NCBI GenBank assembly: GCA_036417435.1
Contig: CM070904.1
Span: forward strand, 133,424,695-133,488,694
Source: Inia geoffrensis
Taxonomy: Eukaryota > Chordata > Mammalia > Artiodactyla > Iniidae
Length of the DNA stretch: 64,000 nt
Reading direction: 5' to 3'
A program made the position numbers and the translations under genes. The notes under the pieces are model-generated. The model saw only the letters and a program-made list of their open reading frames with translations. It did not search any database and was not told the DNA's origin. Below are positions 11,340 to 22,855 of this stretch, piece after piece. Each line of letters opens with the position of its first letter. Position 1 is the stretch's first letter.

Positions 11340-12090
11340 TGTTTGTTCATACCTCTTTTCAACAGACCCTGACGTGGCCCCCATGGCAGGGCCAGGGAAC
11401 AGGACCCCAAGACTCTCTGTCCTCAGGTGACCAGCAGTCTAGCCGGGAGAGTGGGAGGGCTTGGAGAGAGGCGGCCGGGTGCTGAGGCTCCTGCTGCCCC
11501 GTCCCCGGAGACGGGTGTCCACGTCCTCGGGCACAGACACCATGGGGCCTATGAGCTCCCTCCTCACCTGTTACCCCATCCCCACAGGTCACTCTGGAGT
11601 CTCCAGAGACCCCTGCCCCACTGGGCAATGCGAATGGCCTTGCAGAGGGAGGGCCGTTCCCCACGCACCCGAGATGGCCCCTGGGTCCCCGTCCTGCCTG
11701 CCTTCCTGGCCTCCAAGGCCAGGTTTCGAGCATTCTCTCCAAGCGAGGAGCAAAATGTCACCTGTGACGGTGTCCACTCGTAGCTCAGGATACTCAGTCC
11801 CTAGTTCATCTTGCCCTTTCTTCCCTAGGCTGTCCCGCTCTCTCATTAGGTATTCAAGTCAATAGCCTGGGGCTCCCCAGCTGTTCCCACTGCCCTGTCT
11901 CATCAGAGTGCAGCATCCCACGGACCAGTTCCACTGCCCTTGACCTCGCACTCTGTTAGAATGGGGCAGGCTCGGGGGGCGGGGGGGGGGGAAGCTGGGA
12001 AGGCTGTCAGAATCCACATTGTAACTAATTTCAAGAAAGTGTCAAGTTAGAGTTGTATCAAAGAACAACATCTATAACTCTCTGAAAGAT
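11340..12090. other. Unique intergenic DNA
   Basis: No gene or clear repeat. A G-run (GGGGGGCGGGGGGGGGG) lies at about 11973-11992. Confidence 0.5.
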
Positions 12091-12094
12091 GCTG

Positions 12095-12515
12095 ATAAAA
12101 TGCGCTTCTCTTTTCCAATTACTCACCTGTGTGAGGCCGGCTTTTCTTCTTATACCCTAACCCAGATAATACAAAACAACAGACCGAATGTAGAAACAGA
12201 AAAATCCAGCCATCTTGTGTTAAAGCCACACGCTAAAGAGATCTGTGGCAAAAAGAAATTTAAAGCCCCTTTCCTCCCTTGTTTATCTGTTGGAAACTAT
12301 AGCTAGTTTTCATCAAAAGTATCATTTGTCATGACATGTAATGAGTTTGCTGTGGTTAATTTTTAATGAATTGACAAGTAAATATTTAAAATTGTTTCTA
12401 CTCTAATTGCTAATGCTGCAAATACGGTAGATAGAGCCCAAGCACGTGGCAAGGGTTCTGACGTGAGCTGAAGATCAGCTGAGAACTCTTTTGAGAACTG
12501 CTGATCTAAAACCAT
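12095..12515 (+). pseudogene. hAT (Charlie-like) transposase C-terminal remnant
   Basis: An open frame at 12100-12306 contains ITHLCEAGFSS about 8 residues in, then NRPNVETE and KEICGKKK. This is the order of the hAT C-terminal dimerisation region (LCE-GFS, then N-R-LNVE, then L-LC--KQ). Downstream DNA ends TTTTGAGAACTGCTGATCTA at about 12490-12512, close to the hAT terminal inverted repeat (GGTTGAGAACCACTGATCTA). The catalytic N-terminal part and left end are absent, so this is a dead transposon fossil. Confidence 0.65.
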
Positions 12516-12737
12516 GAATCACTGGTTTCCAAACCAGCAAATAATTGCATCCTGCCCACAGGCCGCTCAGTCATGTCTGGCAATGGGCAGGAAATCACCC
12601 GCCACGTCGGAAGGCTGCCAGGTCATTGCCCCATTCCTATAATTGTGGGTACTTGTGACCTGCAAGTCAGTGTTCATTCCTATTAGCCAAGACCCTTTAC
12701 AAAGGAATTTCTTCTTTCGTTTTCAAAGAGACACGTC

Positions 12738-12830
12738 ATCATTACAGAAAATTTAGAAAATACAGAAAAGTAACAGAGAAAACAAATTCTCCTCCCTGGA
12801 GACAACCACGCTGACGTTTCCCCTCCACCT
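12738..12830 (-). mobile_element. L1M 3' fragment, antisense
   Basis: CATTACAGAAAATTTAGAAA, then ATACAGAAAAGTAACAGAG, then CTGGAGACAACCACGCTGAC, is the reverse complement of an old L1M 3' UTR (GGTTATCTCTGG..TTTTCTGTATTTTC). Confidence 0.55.
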
Positions 12831-13310
12831 GTGATTCAGGCAGTTTTAGTTTGTTGTTGGGCTGCTGCTATTTTGCGACCCCTCAGTTAAGGCCAGGACC
12901 CTGACCACCTCAGAAAGGCCTCGGGTCGCCAGAGACAATGTCACACACCCCGTTCTCTCCCCGCTTTTCACTGCTCAAGGGACGGGACCCCAACATTTCA
13001 GAGCAATTTCCCCTTCTCTCTGGGGTTTCTGAGGTTGAGCCCATTGCAGGAGACTCTGGAGGAGGGGATGCTCTCACCTAGAAGCCGGCCATCCAGTGGG
13101 TGGTCAGCCCAGGCCACACTGGCCGCCCTTTGCTGCCCAGAGCCCAGCATTTCCTCGGCGTCTCTCGACTTGTCCCAGCAACCTGGCCTCACTAATCCCT
13201 GAGGAGCCCAAGTCCACACTCCCCGCCGCTGACCTCAGGAGTTCAGGTAACCTGCTGACAGCCCTGACCCTCTTTCGGGTGCAGATGGGATGGTGAGGGT
13301 CAGTTGGGGG
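12831..13310. other. Unique intergenic DNA
   Basis: Nothing recognisable. Confidence 0.45.
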
Positions 13311-13764
13311 TGTAATTGCTTCCCAGAGCAGCCGTAACAAACTACCACAAACTGGGGGCTTAAGACAACAGCCACAGACTGGGGGCTTTACCCTCTCACG
13401 TTCGGAAGCTGGAAGTCCGAGATCAAGGAGTCGGCAAGGGTTGGTCCCTTCTGCGGCCGCCAAAGAGAGTCCGTCCCAGGTCTCTCTCCTGCTTCCCGTG
13501 GCTGCAGGCAGTCCGCGGTGTTCCTTGGCGGGTGGATGCCTCGCTCCAGCTCTGCTCCATCCTCATATGGCTTCTCCTCTGTGTGTGTCTGTCTCTGTTT
13601 CTCTTCCTATAAAGACACCAGTCATTGGATTGGACCTTCCCTAATCCAGCGTGACCTCATCCGAACTTTAATTACATCCGCCAAGACCCTATTTCCAAAT
13701 AAGTTCACGTTCCGAGGTTCTGGGTGGACATGAATGAAGGAGGACGGTATTCAACCCACCGTAA
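13311..13764 (-). mobile_element. MaLR/ERVL-type solitary LTR, antisense
   Basis: Begins TGTAATTGCTTCCCAGAGCA then GCCGTAACAAACTACCACAA. It contains GACACCAGTCATTGGATTGG, AATTACATCCGCCAAGACCC and TATTTCCAAATAAGTTCACG, and ends TATTCAACCCACCGTA. This is the full-length reverse complement of the mammalian LTR class that reads GGTTGAA..TTATTTGGAAA..GCCTCCAGAACTGTGAGA. No internal region. Same family as the sense copy at 25473-25912. Confidence 0.75.
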
Positions 13765-15070
13765 GGAGGAACTGTTTTCTCCCAGTTCCGAGGTGCCTCT
13801 TTTGTTTCCAGCCCTTGGATCTGCTGGCAGCATCAGGACGAAGCCTCTGCCCCTCCCACCCCTCCCCGGCCCGCTCCGCCGCAGCACACGCCCCCTGGTC
13901 TCCCCAAGAGCAGAGCAGGGACCCCTCCACCCAATGGCTCCTTCTCACATCCCCAGGTCTCCAGGGCCTTGAGGGGGGAATCTGGAACCATGGCTCTGGG
14001 TTCCAGGTCTCAGAGAATTCTCTCTTGCTGGGGAACTGTCTGCTCCCCAGACCCAGTCCTGTCCTCAGGTGGGCTCCCACTATGGCCATGAGGGTGCGGT
14101 GGGGGGGACCGGCAGGCCTGTCTCTGGCTGCAGCTTTAAGCCACGTCCTCCAGGTGAGCAGCTGGGACAAACTGGCCGTGTGCCACCCTGTTCCCACCTG
14201 TGAGCTGGGGCAGGAGTCCATGCGGTGAACTCCAGTCATCAGGGTTGCAGCAGCCCTCACACAGGAGACGGGAAAGCTCTGGCCCGGTTGCGGGCGCCCC
14301 TTGCCTGAAGACGGAGGCGATGAGGGGGCCCCCGACGTGCCTCTGGGCAGCCATCCCCCCCAGAACCGCCTGCTTCTGACCCTGTCCACCCAGAGCTGCT
14401 GTCCTCAGCCCTGTCCTGGCTGCCACCTGGAATTGCGGGGTAAACCTGGTGACGGTGGACGAGAAAGGGTGCAGAGGGGCCCCTTGCCAAGCCCCCAGGG
14501 CCCCTCTGAATGTGGTGAGGACCTTGGACTTGGAGCTCAGGCCCACCGCCCAGCCGTCTTGCAGCCCTGACCCCTCCCCAGGCCTGGGTGTCACCCCACA
14601 ACCACTTGCAACAGCTGCAACTTCCCAGAGCCCCGGCCGGCTTCAGGCAGGTTCCTCATCTATGTTCCGATAACCGACCTGCCCCGTGCGGCCCCTCGGA
14701 CAGGACCCCGTTTCAGACCAGTGTGCTCACTGCACTCTGGGCTCTTCCCCACACAGACAGCAAAAGGAATCGTTCCTCAGTTTCAGGATTTAACAAACGC
14801 AGCCAGGTCCTGGGCTGGACACCTTCCAACAGACAGGTGAGTGGCAAGAATGACAAAGGCTCTGTAAATGGTCTTGTCACAAAAGCCAGGAAGAAAAAAC
14901 ACTTCGATCCAGAGAGGAATGTGGATGTGAATTAGCATTTTTAAAACAAAAGAATTGCAGAATGGCGGGGCCTAACAGCTTGACAGGAGTGGCAACCAAA
15001 GGTGATGATGCAACTGTCGTCCTCAATCTTGAGGCTTTTGACCCATCACAGTGCCCTCCCCGGCACCACA
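13765..15070. other. Unique intergenic DNA
   Basis: GC-rich with overlapping open frames on both strands (212 codons on the minus strand at 13751-14389) and no domain. No splice-bounded exon identified. Confidence 0.45.
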
Positions 15071-15268
15071 CTGAAAATCAATTTTAGACGAATTAAAGAC
15101 AAATATGAAAGGGAAAGCTGAAAATGTTTTGGGAAATAACGTGGGAAAATATTTTTATGGTTTGAGGATAGCAAAGGCGTTCCTGAGAAAACCACAGCAA
15201 CACCGAAAAGCACCGTCCATAAAGGAAACGATGGTTACACTTGCTGCTCTCAAAAGTAAGACTAATTT
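15071..15268 (+). pseudogene. L1 ORF2 C-terminal fragment
   Basis: The DNA reads AAAATCAATTTTAGACGAAT then TAAAGACAAATATGAAAGGG, the L1 ORF2 stretch ATCAATTCCAGATGGATTAAAGACCTAAATGTGAAAGG. It continues through ACCATAAAGGAAA-like sequence (TCCATAAAGGAAACGATGG). The frame from 15105 gives a short decayed ORF2 peptide (MKGKAENV..). Nonfunctional. Confidence 0.7.
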
Positions 15269-15639
15269 TCCACTCCCAGGAGGGGTGGGTTATTTTTTTT
15301 TGGACTAACTGTTCTGCTGAAAATAGCTAGAAAATCTGGATAACAAGCAGAAGATCAATTCTTTGGAGGCCGTGGAGAGAATTGCTAAGTCAGCAAGGAG
15401 CTGAGGAAGCAGGATTGCAGAGAAAAGGGAAGTTCGGAAAAAGGTGATCCCAACTTCAGCGCCTCTGGCGTCTGAGGTCCCAGGCAGAGCTCCCAGCGCT
15501 GGTTCAGGACTCGAGGGACAAAAGCAGCCATTCGTCCCCGAGAAGAGGGTCAGGGGGCAGAGAGGGGGCATGGCACAGGATCTCTGCAGGACCGTCTAGA
15601 AGTCTGAGTGCCCTAAAGGAAAGAGCCTCGCCCTCTCAA
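15269..15639. other. Unclassified AT/GC-mixed DNA between L1 pieces
   Basis: No feature recognised. It separates an L1 ORF2 piece from an L1/HAL1 5' piece, so the order is not that of a single collinear element. Confidence 0.4.
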
Positions 15640-16080
15640 ACACAAAAGCCCACCTTAGCCCACAGTCCACGTGGGATTAGGATAATCTACCGGAAGTAAA
15701 CCCAAATATCTGTCTAAGCAAAAGTAAGTCTTATCTGCACAAAGTTAAAACCATCCAGAACTCCAGTTAAACTCGGTAATTTTAAAAACACAGTGTCCAG
15801 CATTTAATTAAAAATCACCGGGGATGTCAGAAGACAAGATCATTGGAACAGCAACCAACGGAAAAATACAAACGTTACAAACAGAACCTCAGACGGCCTA
15901 GATATTGGATTTGTCAGATAGAAAATTTTAAATAACTGATTGATGCGCTCAGGGGACTAGAGGACACGATGCTGGAATGCATTTCAAAAGAATCAAATGG
16001 AAAGTCTAGAACTGAAGTGTTCAATAACTGAAATGAAGAAGTAAACAGACGGGTTTAACAGCCAATTAGATGGCACAAAG
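15640..16080 (+). mobile_element. HAL1/L1M 5' (ORF1-region) fragment
   Basis: ACACAGTGTCCAGCATTTAA, then AGATATTGGATTTGTCAGAT, then CTAGAACTGAAGTGTTCAAT and AACTGAAATGAAGAAGTAAA, resemble the region around the start of old L1/HAL1 ORF1 (CTGGAGTTGAAAAGTACAATAACTGAAATGAAAAA). Confidence 0.6.
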
Positions 16081-16184
16081 ATTATGGAGGCCTCCTCTCC
16101 GGGTTCATACAAGGACGGGACTGGTCCTGGAAGTGAGCGCCTTCCTGAACCCTGTGCCCTCCCAGCCTCATCCTTGTCCTGACA

Positions 16185-16300
16185 TGGCGCTCCCCTAGCA
16201 GGTTGTGAGCCCAAGAACAAGGCCTATAACCTGCTCGCTCCGTGTCCCGGCGCCCAGTGCAGAGACACACACAAAATAAGCACTAAACAAATGTCTCCGG
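16185..16300 (+). mobile_element. L2 3' fragment
   Basis: GCAGGTTGTGAGCCCAAGAA, then CGGCGCCCAGTGCAGAGAC, then AATAAGCACTAAACAAATGT, follows the sense L2 3' end (TGTGAGCTCC..CCCAGCGCCCAGCACAGTG..GCTTAATAAATGTTTG). Confidence 0.5.
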
Positions 16301-17493
16301 GATCAAAGAAATGAATCTTCAACAGATACCCCAGAACCTTGCCCTTAGTAAGTGTCCGCTGAAGATGCACTAAATGAGTTGAAGTGGCCTGAAAACGGGG
16401 GCCTTTTACTGGACCCTTTCCTTAGCCTCTCGTCTTGCCTAAATCTCCTTGTACTGTTCCGGCAGCACATCCCGCACTGGGCTGTGCCTCCTGGCGGTGG
16501 GGGGGGGGTGGGGCCCAGCTGTTAGTGGCGGCCCAGGGAAGGGCGGCCGGATGCTGTGGTCGGGCTTCAGGAATGTTCAGCTGTCTCAGCTGGGCCCAGA
16601 ACACAGAGGAGCTGCTGTCTGTGTGTTTTAGGCAGCTCTGGGCATGTCCCCATCACATGGACCGTGCGCCCCCCTGCATCCCTCAGAAGGCCCTGAGCTG
16701 GCTCACAGTGGGCAGAGAGCTCCCCTGGGAGGACTCTCTCTCTACCTGTGGCCTCGGGTGGAGTCCCCCTGCCATGCTGGGGCTGCGTCCTGGAGAGCCC
16801 TTCCTCTCCGCCTCCTTCCAGCGTCCGGGATGGGGGTGGGACATGCACCCCAGTCTGCAGGGGGAGGGCAGGGATGGGCTCAGGGGCCCTTCATCCACCC
16901 TGAGCCAGAGACTGCGGCACTCAGAGGGAGGGGAGGGAAGATTCTGTGGGTGGGAGTCACCGGCAAGTCTTGAGAGCAGCAGGGAGAGCACGCTGTGAGG
17001 CGAGGGTTCAGATGCCACAGGAACCGAGGCACAGAAGGAATGAGAAGATGGACGCCACAGGGCCGCCGGGTCACCTTGGGAAGTGGAAGAACCCGAGGAG
17101 GGGGCAAAACAGATGTGAAACTCCGGAAAAGACCAGGAAGCTTTGCGTTCCTTGGTTCTTCGGTGGCTAATATTGACCAAATTCCCAAAACGTAAGCATT
17201 TCATTTATTTGCAAATTTAGGATAATCTTATCTATAACATAAAAGGACTGGCTTTTGGTCACAGAACAGGATGTAGATGTTTCATGCCTCATGATGCAAA
17301 AGTCCCTTACAGAGGACAAAGCAAATTAGGAAGCGGAGGGAGAGGTCAGGGCAAAGTGTCCCTGAGGACAGAAAAGCCATTGTCAGCTGATTCACGCTGA
17401 TAACTGAAGGCGGAAGAAATAAAAACAAGTGTGCGGAGGACTGTTGTGTGTTCGTTGCTGCAAAGGTAAAAAGAGGGAAAGAATTGACACCGT
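16301..17493. other. Unique intergenic DNA
   Basis: GC-rich. Open frames up to 187 codons occur on both strands without domains. A G-run lies at about 16499-16512. Confidence 0.45.
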
Positions 17494-17561
17494 TTCACTG
17501 GGAGAAGGGGAAAGTGGGCAGTGAGGCTTCACTGGGAGAAGGGGAAAGTGGGCAGTGAGGC
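17494..17561 (+). repeat. Perfect 34-bp tandem duplication
   Basis: Two identical adjacent copies (17494-17527 and 17528-17561) of TTCACTGGGAGAAGGGGAAA followed by GTGGGCAGTGAGGC. No divergence, so recent or polymorphic. Confidence 0.95.
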
Positions 17562-19112
17562 CGAGTGGGCTGATCGTCTACCACGGTGACGGGTCAGAGC
17601 GGGGAATGGTGGACAAGGCGTCCAAGTGGCCACCATGGGCGGGGCTCCGGGGAGGGGGCAGACTCCCCAGGGTGTTTCTGTGCAGACGGCTTATGGGGAC
17701 TGACTGTCCTCAAGGACCGCCTCTAGAAGGAACTGGGAACGTAGGATGGGCCTGGGGGTGGGGGGGGAGCTGAAATATGATGTCCTCGTCACGCCAGCCT
17801 CGGCCAATCCCCGGGGCGCTCTGACCCTTGACCGCCCTCCAGAGGATTGCCAAGCTGCGGCTGGTGTCCCAGCCACCGCATGGACTTGTGGTTGGATGGG
17901 CGCTTCCCCAGGGAGGGGCCTAAACCTGGGGGAAAAGGCTCCTTTGGGCAAAGGAGATTCCCGGGGAGGGACCTGGCTCCCTTTTCTCACCGAGCCAGGC
18001 CCTCAGTCTGGGGTGAGGGGCATACGCCGCTACGTCATCACTACAGCCCACCCCCCATCGCTCAGACCTGCGCAGTCTGCCCCGTGGGAGGAGCTCCTGC
18101 AGGCCCTGGCCAGTCTCTTCCTGGGACACTACCGGCAGGAAGGGTAGTAGGACAAAGGACAGCTGCACTCACCACGCCCGCTTCCCGCCTCCCTGGGGTA
18201 CACCCCTACGGACAGGTGCCCCACCTGGAGGGATGCCCCGGGCCCTCATCCCCAGGGGGCTGCACCCCTGCTCACCATAAGGCCCACCCCTGCCTCCCCC
18301 AAAGCATCCGGAGACACCCAGGGTGTCATTCTTTCGGCCCCACCTCCTGCTGACCGCCTATCCCCTGCTGAGTGGGTGACTCTCTCCCTGGCCTATTGGT
18401 CTCTCGGCTTAAGAAACCTGAAATGACCGGGTGGCAGCAGGAGAGTCCTGCTGGGTCCCCTGCGGAAGCGAAACCCCTCTGGGAACCGGCCCAGGTAGAG
18501 CCACAAAGCATAGAGCAAGAAGTGCCAATGCATCGAAGCGAGTGACTGGGGAGGAAAGGGGGGCCCTGCGGGTCCGTGTTCTCTGCGCTGGGGACACAGT
18601 ATCGCAAAGCGCTGCGGATTAGCGGGTGCTCTGTGTGCTGGGCGGAGCGGCCATCCTCGGGGGGGCGGGGCACCAGGCAACACCCAGGGCCTCAGTCAGT
18701 AGAGTGGAACCATGGGAAGGCCTGTTCTGTGGTCCTGCGACAGCACAGCGATGCTGGGATGACACCGGAGGGGCCTCTGACGCTGTAACCGTGCCGGGAA
18801 GTGGGGCCATGCCTGGCACTGCTCTGCTGCGGAGGGGGCCCGGAATGACCTTCTGCCGACAAGCCTCCTCCAGGCTCGTGACAGTGTCAGCGCGACGCCT
18901 CTCGTCCCTGCTTATAAAGGGACTCGTGGGGTGTCTCCCGGCAGCAGGAGCCTCCTCTTCATCCGGTTCGACCTTCTAGATGCTATCTCCGTAAGACAAG
19001 CTGCTCAAAGTAAGCAATTTAAAGAAAGATGATTACTTTCTTCCTTTTAATACTTTCTTGCTATTTTTATAACATCTTCTCCTGTCTTCAGCACAGTGCT
19101 GACGTTTACTCT
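17562..19112. other. Unique intergenic DNA
   Basis: No gene or repeat recognised. Multiple GC-driven open frames on both strands. Confidence 0.45.
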
Positions 19113-19275
19113 GGGTGTACTAGTCCCCCAGGGCTACCCTAACAAATGACCGCAAGGTGGGTGGCTGACCCCAACGGCAATGTATTCTGTCGCAGTCTAG
19201 AGCTCTCCCCCCGGAAGCCGGGCCACGTGGTCTGGGGTCCCCGTGAGAGCACCCCAGGCTGCCCAGCACCTCCCC
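19113..19275 (-). mobile_element. MaLR-type LTR fragment, antisense
   Basis: TGTACTAGTCCCCCAGGGCT then ACCCTAACAAATGACCGCAA then GGTGGGTGGCTGACC resembles the antisense LTR end TGTATTAGTTTCCTAGGGCTGCCGTAACAAATTACCACAAACTGGGTGGCTTA. The remainder is lost or too decayed. Confidence 0.5.
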
Positions 19276-19925
19276 AAGGTCACTCTTCATGGTCTCACGT
19301 CATGAGTCCGCTCAATGGGGCTCCTGGTTCCCTCGCAACCCCTTGGTCTTTCTTGGCAAATCTGAGCCTCTATTCATGAAGTGTCATGTATTTGCTAATT
19401 AGTTTTCCGGTTCCCTAGTGATGATAAGGAGACAGGACGAGCCCTCCGGCCGTGGCCAGGAGACCCAGGAACCAGATTCCGAGGCTCGGCCCAGCTCTGG
19501 CGCCTGAGATGCCAGTTTGCCCGGAGCAGCTGTTTGGAGCAGGCTTGGTACCTGGGGACGTCGGCCCACCCTGGGGACGTGGGAGAACCCAGGCACAGCT
19601 AAGCCAGGCTCCCTGGGCTTCCACAGCTGGTCCTGCAAGGCTCTGCAGAGCGCTTGCGGCTTCTGCATTTCCTGTGTGGCTCTGATCACCCAACGCCCCT
19701 TTACGTACAAAACAGAAGACAAGGGGTGAGAGAGACAAGGTTCAGAGAGAAAACCCACGGACTACCTGACTTTCCAATCTTCACTAACTCTTTCCTCTGG
19801 ACTCAACTTGGTGGCAGGTCTACCAGACAGGGGCTGGGGGGCAGTGGGGTCCATCTCAAGATCAGGGGAAGCAGGGGAGGAACGGAGAGGGGCCGGGCAG
19901 CATGAGCGGGCCGATTCCCAGGAAC
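19276..19925. other. Unique intergenic DNA
   Basis: Nothing recognisable. Confidence 0.4.
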
Positions 19926-19929
19926 ATCG

Positions 19930-20045
19930 CCTTGCCCATCGTCACAGCAACCCTGGGAGGTTGCAGCATCGCCATCCACAGGTCACGGGTTGGGGGAGGT
20001 TGAACGTCCCACCCAGAGTAACAGGTGAACATCCACACAGCAGGG
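19930..20045 (-). mobile_element. MIR fragment (diverged)
   Basis: CACAGCAACCCTGGGAGGTT then GCATCGCCATCCACAGGTCA resembles antisense MIR (CACAACAACCCTATGAGGTAGG..CCCATTTTACAG). Confidence 0.4.
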
Positions 20046-20084
20046 GAAGGAACCTTCCAGAAACTCTCAGCGAGAATAGGCCAC

Positions 20085-20250
20085 TCAACAAGAACAAAGA
20101 TCAGCCTGGCATCAAACTTCTCATCAGTACCCAGATTCCTGCAGACAATAGAATAACACCGGCCACAGGCCGAGGGAAAGTCATTCTGAAGCTGGAATTC
20201 TATCCCCAGTCCACTGACAGGCGAGTCACACACATTAGCATCAACAGTCC
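20085..20250 (+). mobile_element. HAL1/L1 fragment
   Basis: AAAGATCAGCCTGGCATCAA, ACTTCTCATCAGTACCCAGA, GACAATAGAATAACACC and GCTGGAATTCTATCCCCAGT follow the old HAL1/L1 stretch near the end of ORF1 (..AGAATTCTATACCCAGCCAAAC). Confidence 0.6.
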
Positions 20251-20905
20251 ATTCCTGAAGGTTAACTGTTTCACATGAAAATGCTATACCTGGGAAACCA
20301 TTTTCCATTATTTTAAAAAGAGGCAATTATACGTATTACATATCAACCCTAAATTCACACTCATTCCCTAAAATGAAATAAAATATGAAAGAACCCCTAT
20401 ATAGTGACAAGCTCTGTCTGATTAGAAAATGTGAAAGCCGCATCCTTATGGGAAACAGTCAGCCTGGCTGTGACGCATGGTTGCCAAGAAAACCGAGATG
20501 TATCCGCGGGGCGGCGACATCCAAGCCTTGTACCCCTTTGCTGACATTGGACACCCCACCTGTTGCTTGGAGGATAATTCAAGGAACAGTTTTGCTTAAA
20601 ATACTGTATTGCATTTTGAGGATAGTAATGCAAATTTTTCCCATACGATCAAACAAACGTCAGCTGAAAAACTTTGTAATGAGAGATACATACATTCTAC
20701 CAATTGTTATTAAAATCCAAGAGACATTTACCAGGAAAGAATTAACCAGGGAGAGTCTGGGAGGTACGCGCCCTATATAGCAATCAATCTATCAGTCAAT
20801 CAATAGACAGACATGAGTGGAGAATAAAGACGTGTTCAGGTACATGAGTTCTCAGAGAGTGTTCTCCACAGATGCTTTTTGAAAAGGAAATCACACAAGT
20901 GTGGG
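20251..20905. other. AT-rich DNA, no feature assigned
   Basis: No gene. A short ATCAATCTATCAGTCAATCAA tract lies near 20782. It is possibly further decayed L1 sequence, but I could not support that. Confidence 0.35.
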
Positions 20906-21975
20906 GGTTTTTTAATTGTTTTTGAGATACAATTTACATTCTATAAGATCCTGTTTTAAAGTATACCGTTCCGTAGCCATTAGTATGTTCACAACGTCAC
21001 GCAACCATCATCACTATCTAATTCCAGACCATTTCACAACCCAGAAACGAAACCCCGTGCCCACAAGCTCTCATTCCCACTCCTCTTTTCCCCCAGCCCC
21101 TGACAACCACTCATCGAATCACTGTTTCTATGGATTTCCCTATTGTGGACATTTCCAAGAAATGGAAGCCTATGATACGGAGCCTTTGTGTGTGTCTTTT
21201 TTTTTTTCTTTCAGTTAGCACAGTGTTTTTAAGCTTCATCCACATTGTAGCGCGTATGAGCACTTCATTCCTTTTTATGGCTGAAGAATATTCCATTTTA
21301 TGGATATGCTACATTTTGTTTATCCATTCATCTGTTTATGGACATTTGGATTATACCCACTTTGTGGTTATTATAAAGAATGCTTCTATGAACAATTTGT
21401 GTACAAGTTTTTGTTCGAACATATATTTTCAATTCTCTCAGGTATATATCTAAGAATAGAATTGCTAGGACATATGGTAATTCTCTATTTGAGTTTTTGA
21501 GGAACTACCAGACTGCCTTCTAAAGTAACGGCACCACTTCACACCCCTGCCAGCAGTGCATGAGCGCTGATTTCTCCACATCCTCACGGACACTTGTTAT
21601 CTGATGTTCTGATTCTAATTATCTGAGTGGGTGTGAAGTGGCATCTCATTGGGGTTTTAACCTTACTTCCTCTGATGACTAATGACGTTGAGTATCTTTC
21701 CATGTATTTATTGGCCATTCATATGTCTTCCTTGGAGAAAAGTCTATTCAGATCCTTTGCCATTTTTAATTAGGTTATTTGTCTTTTTATTTTTGAGTTG
21801 TAAGAGTTTCTTATATATTCTAGGTACTAGACCCTTACCAGACACATGATTTGCAGATACATTCTCCCATTCTGTAGGCTGTCTTTTCACTTTATTGATC
21901 GTGTCCTTTGGCACACAAAAGCTTTACATTTTGATGAACTCGAATTTATCTATTTTTTTCTTTGATCGCTTGTGT
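20906..21975 (-). mobile_element. L1M 3' end, antisense (about 1.07 kb)
   Basis: Reverse-complement L1 throughout: TTTTTATGGCTGAAGAATAT, GTTTATCCATTCATCTGTTT, CTAGGACATATGGTAATTCT, CCAGACTGCCTTCTAAAGTA, CCTTGGAGAAAAGTCTATTC, TCTTATATATTCTAGGTACT and CATTCTGTAGGCTGTCTTTT. It covers the 3' UTR and the ORF2 C-terminus, 5' truncated near 21975. No intact frame. Confidence 0.85.
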
Positions 21976-22256
21976 TAAGGATGTGGGTCCTTGAAAGATG
22001 AAAACGTCCGAGGCATCAGAGAGCGATAAGATCCAGATCACAGCAGATTCCGCTGAGGGGTGAACAGGTGAAGGTGCCAAGAACCCAGCAAGCAGCCCCC
22101 CGAGACTGGGTTGAGCAGACACAGGTTCCAGGGGGAAACATCGTGAGAAGAGGGATTTCAAAGGTCAGGTACCATCCTTGAGGTTCTTACACAGCTCACT
22201 AAGTGACAAAGACAGACAGAGTGAGGATAAAAAGAGGCAGTTAATAATTCTAGGAA

Positions 22257-22453
22257 GGGCTTCCCTGGTGGCGCAGTGGTTGAGAGTCCGCCTGCCAGTG
22301 GCGGGTTCGTGCCCCGGTCCGGGAAGATCCCACGTGCCGCGGAGCGGCCGGGCCCGTGAGCCGTGGCCGCTGAGCCTGCGCGTCCGGAGCCTGTGCTCCG
22401 CGGCGGGAGAGGCCACAGCAGTGAGAGGCCCGAGTACCGCAAAAAAAGAATAA
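22257..22453 (+). mobile_element. CHR-2-type SINE
   Basis: Begins GGGCTTCCCTGGTGGCGCAG and ends GTACCGC plus an A-rich tail. A perfect 15-bp target duplication TAATAATTCTAGGAA lies at 22242-22256 and 22454-22468. It carries a small deletion between the A and B boxes (CCTGCCAGTGGCGGGTTCGT) compared with the 40056 copy. Recent, since the duplication is unmutated. Confidence 0.96.
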
Positions 22454-22468
22454 TAATAATTCTAGGAA

Positions 22469-22845
22469 AAACAAATAGCTGCGCCATGAAGCTGTATCAT
22501 GGCTTGGAAATAAGTAAATATAACAAAGTTTCAATTAAATAATACAAATAAATTTTCTGGCTTTAAGATAATATTTACATAGTCACAATAAGGTAGACAC
22601 TCTTGTTTTTAAATTTTAGATTTTAAACTTCGGGGTAAAGTAGAGAAGACTTAATACAATTTCAGAGCAGAATGCAAACGTCACCCACCTTGACAAGGTG
22701 AAAGTGAAATGTGAACATGGGAAGGAGTAGAAAGAGGTGAAAGGCTGGGACAGGGGCGCTATGGTCTTCATTACACCACATGGGGACTTGGGATACGGCA
22801 GATGTAATTAGCGGTGATTAGAGTGAAAGATCGGCCATGAAAGAG
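22469..22845. other. AT-rich intergenic DNA
   Basis: No gene. Possibly decayed LINE sequence, but not assignable. Confidence 0.35.
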
Positions 22846-22855
22846 CTGAGCACAG

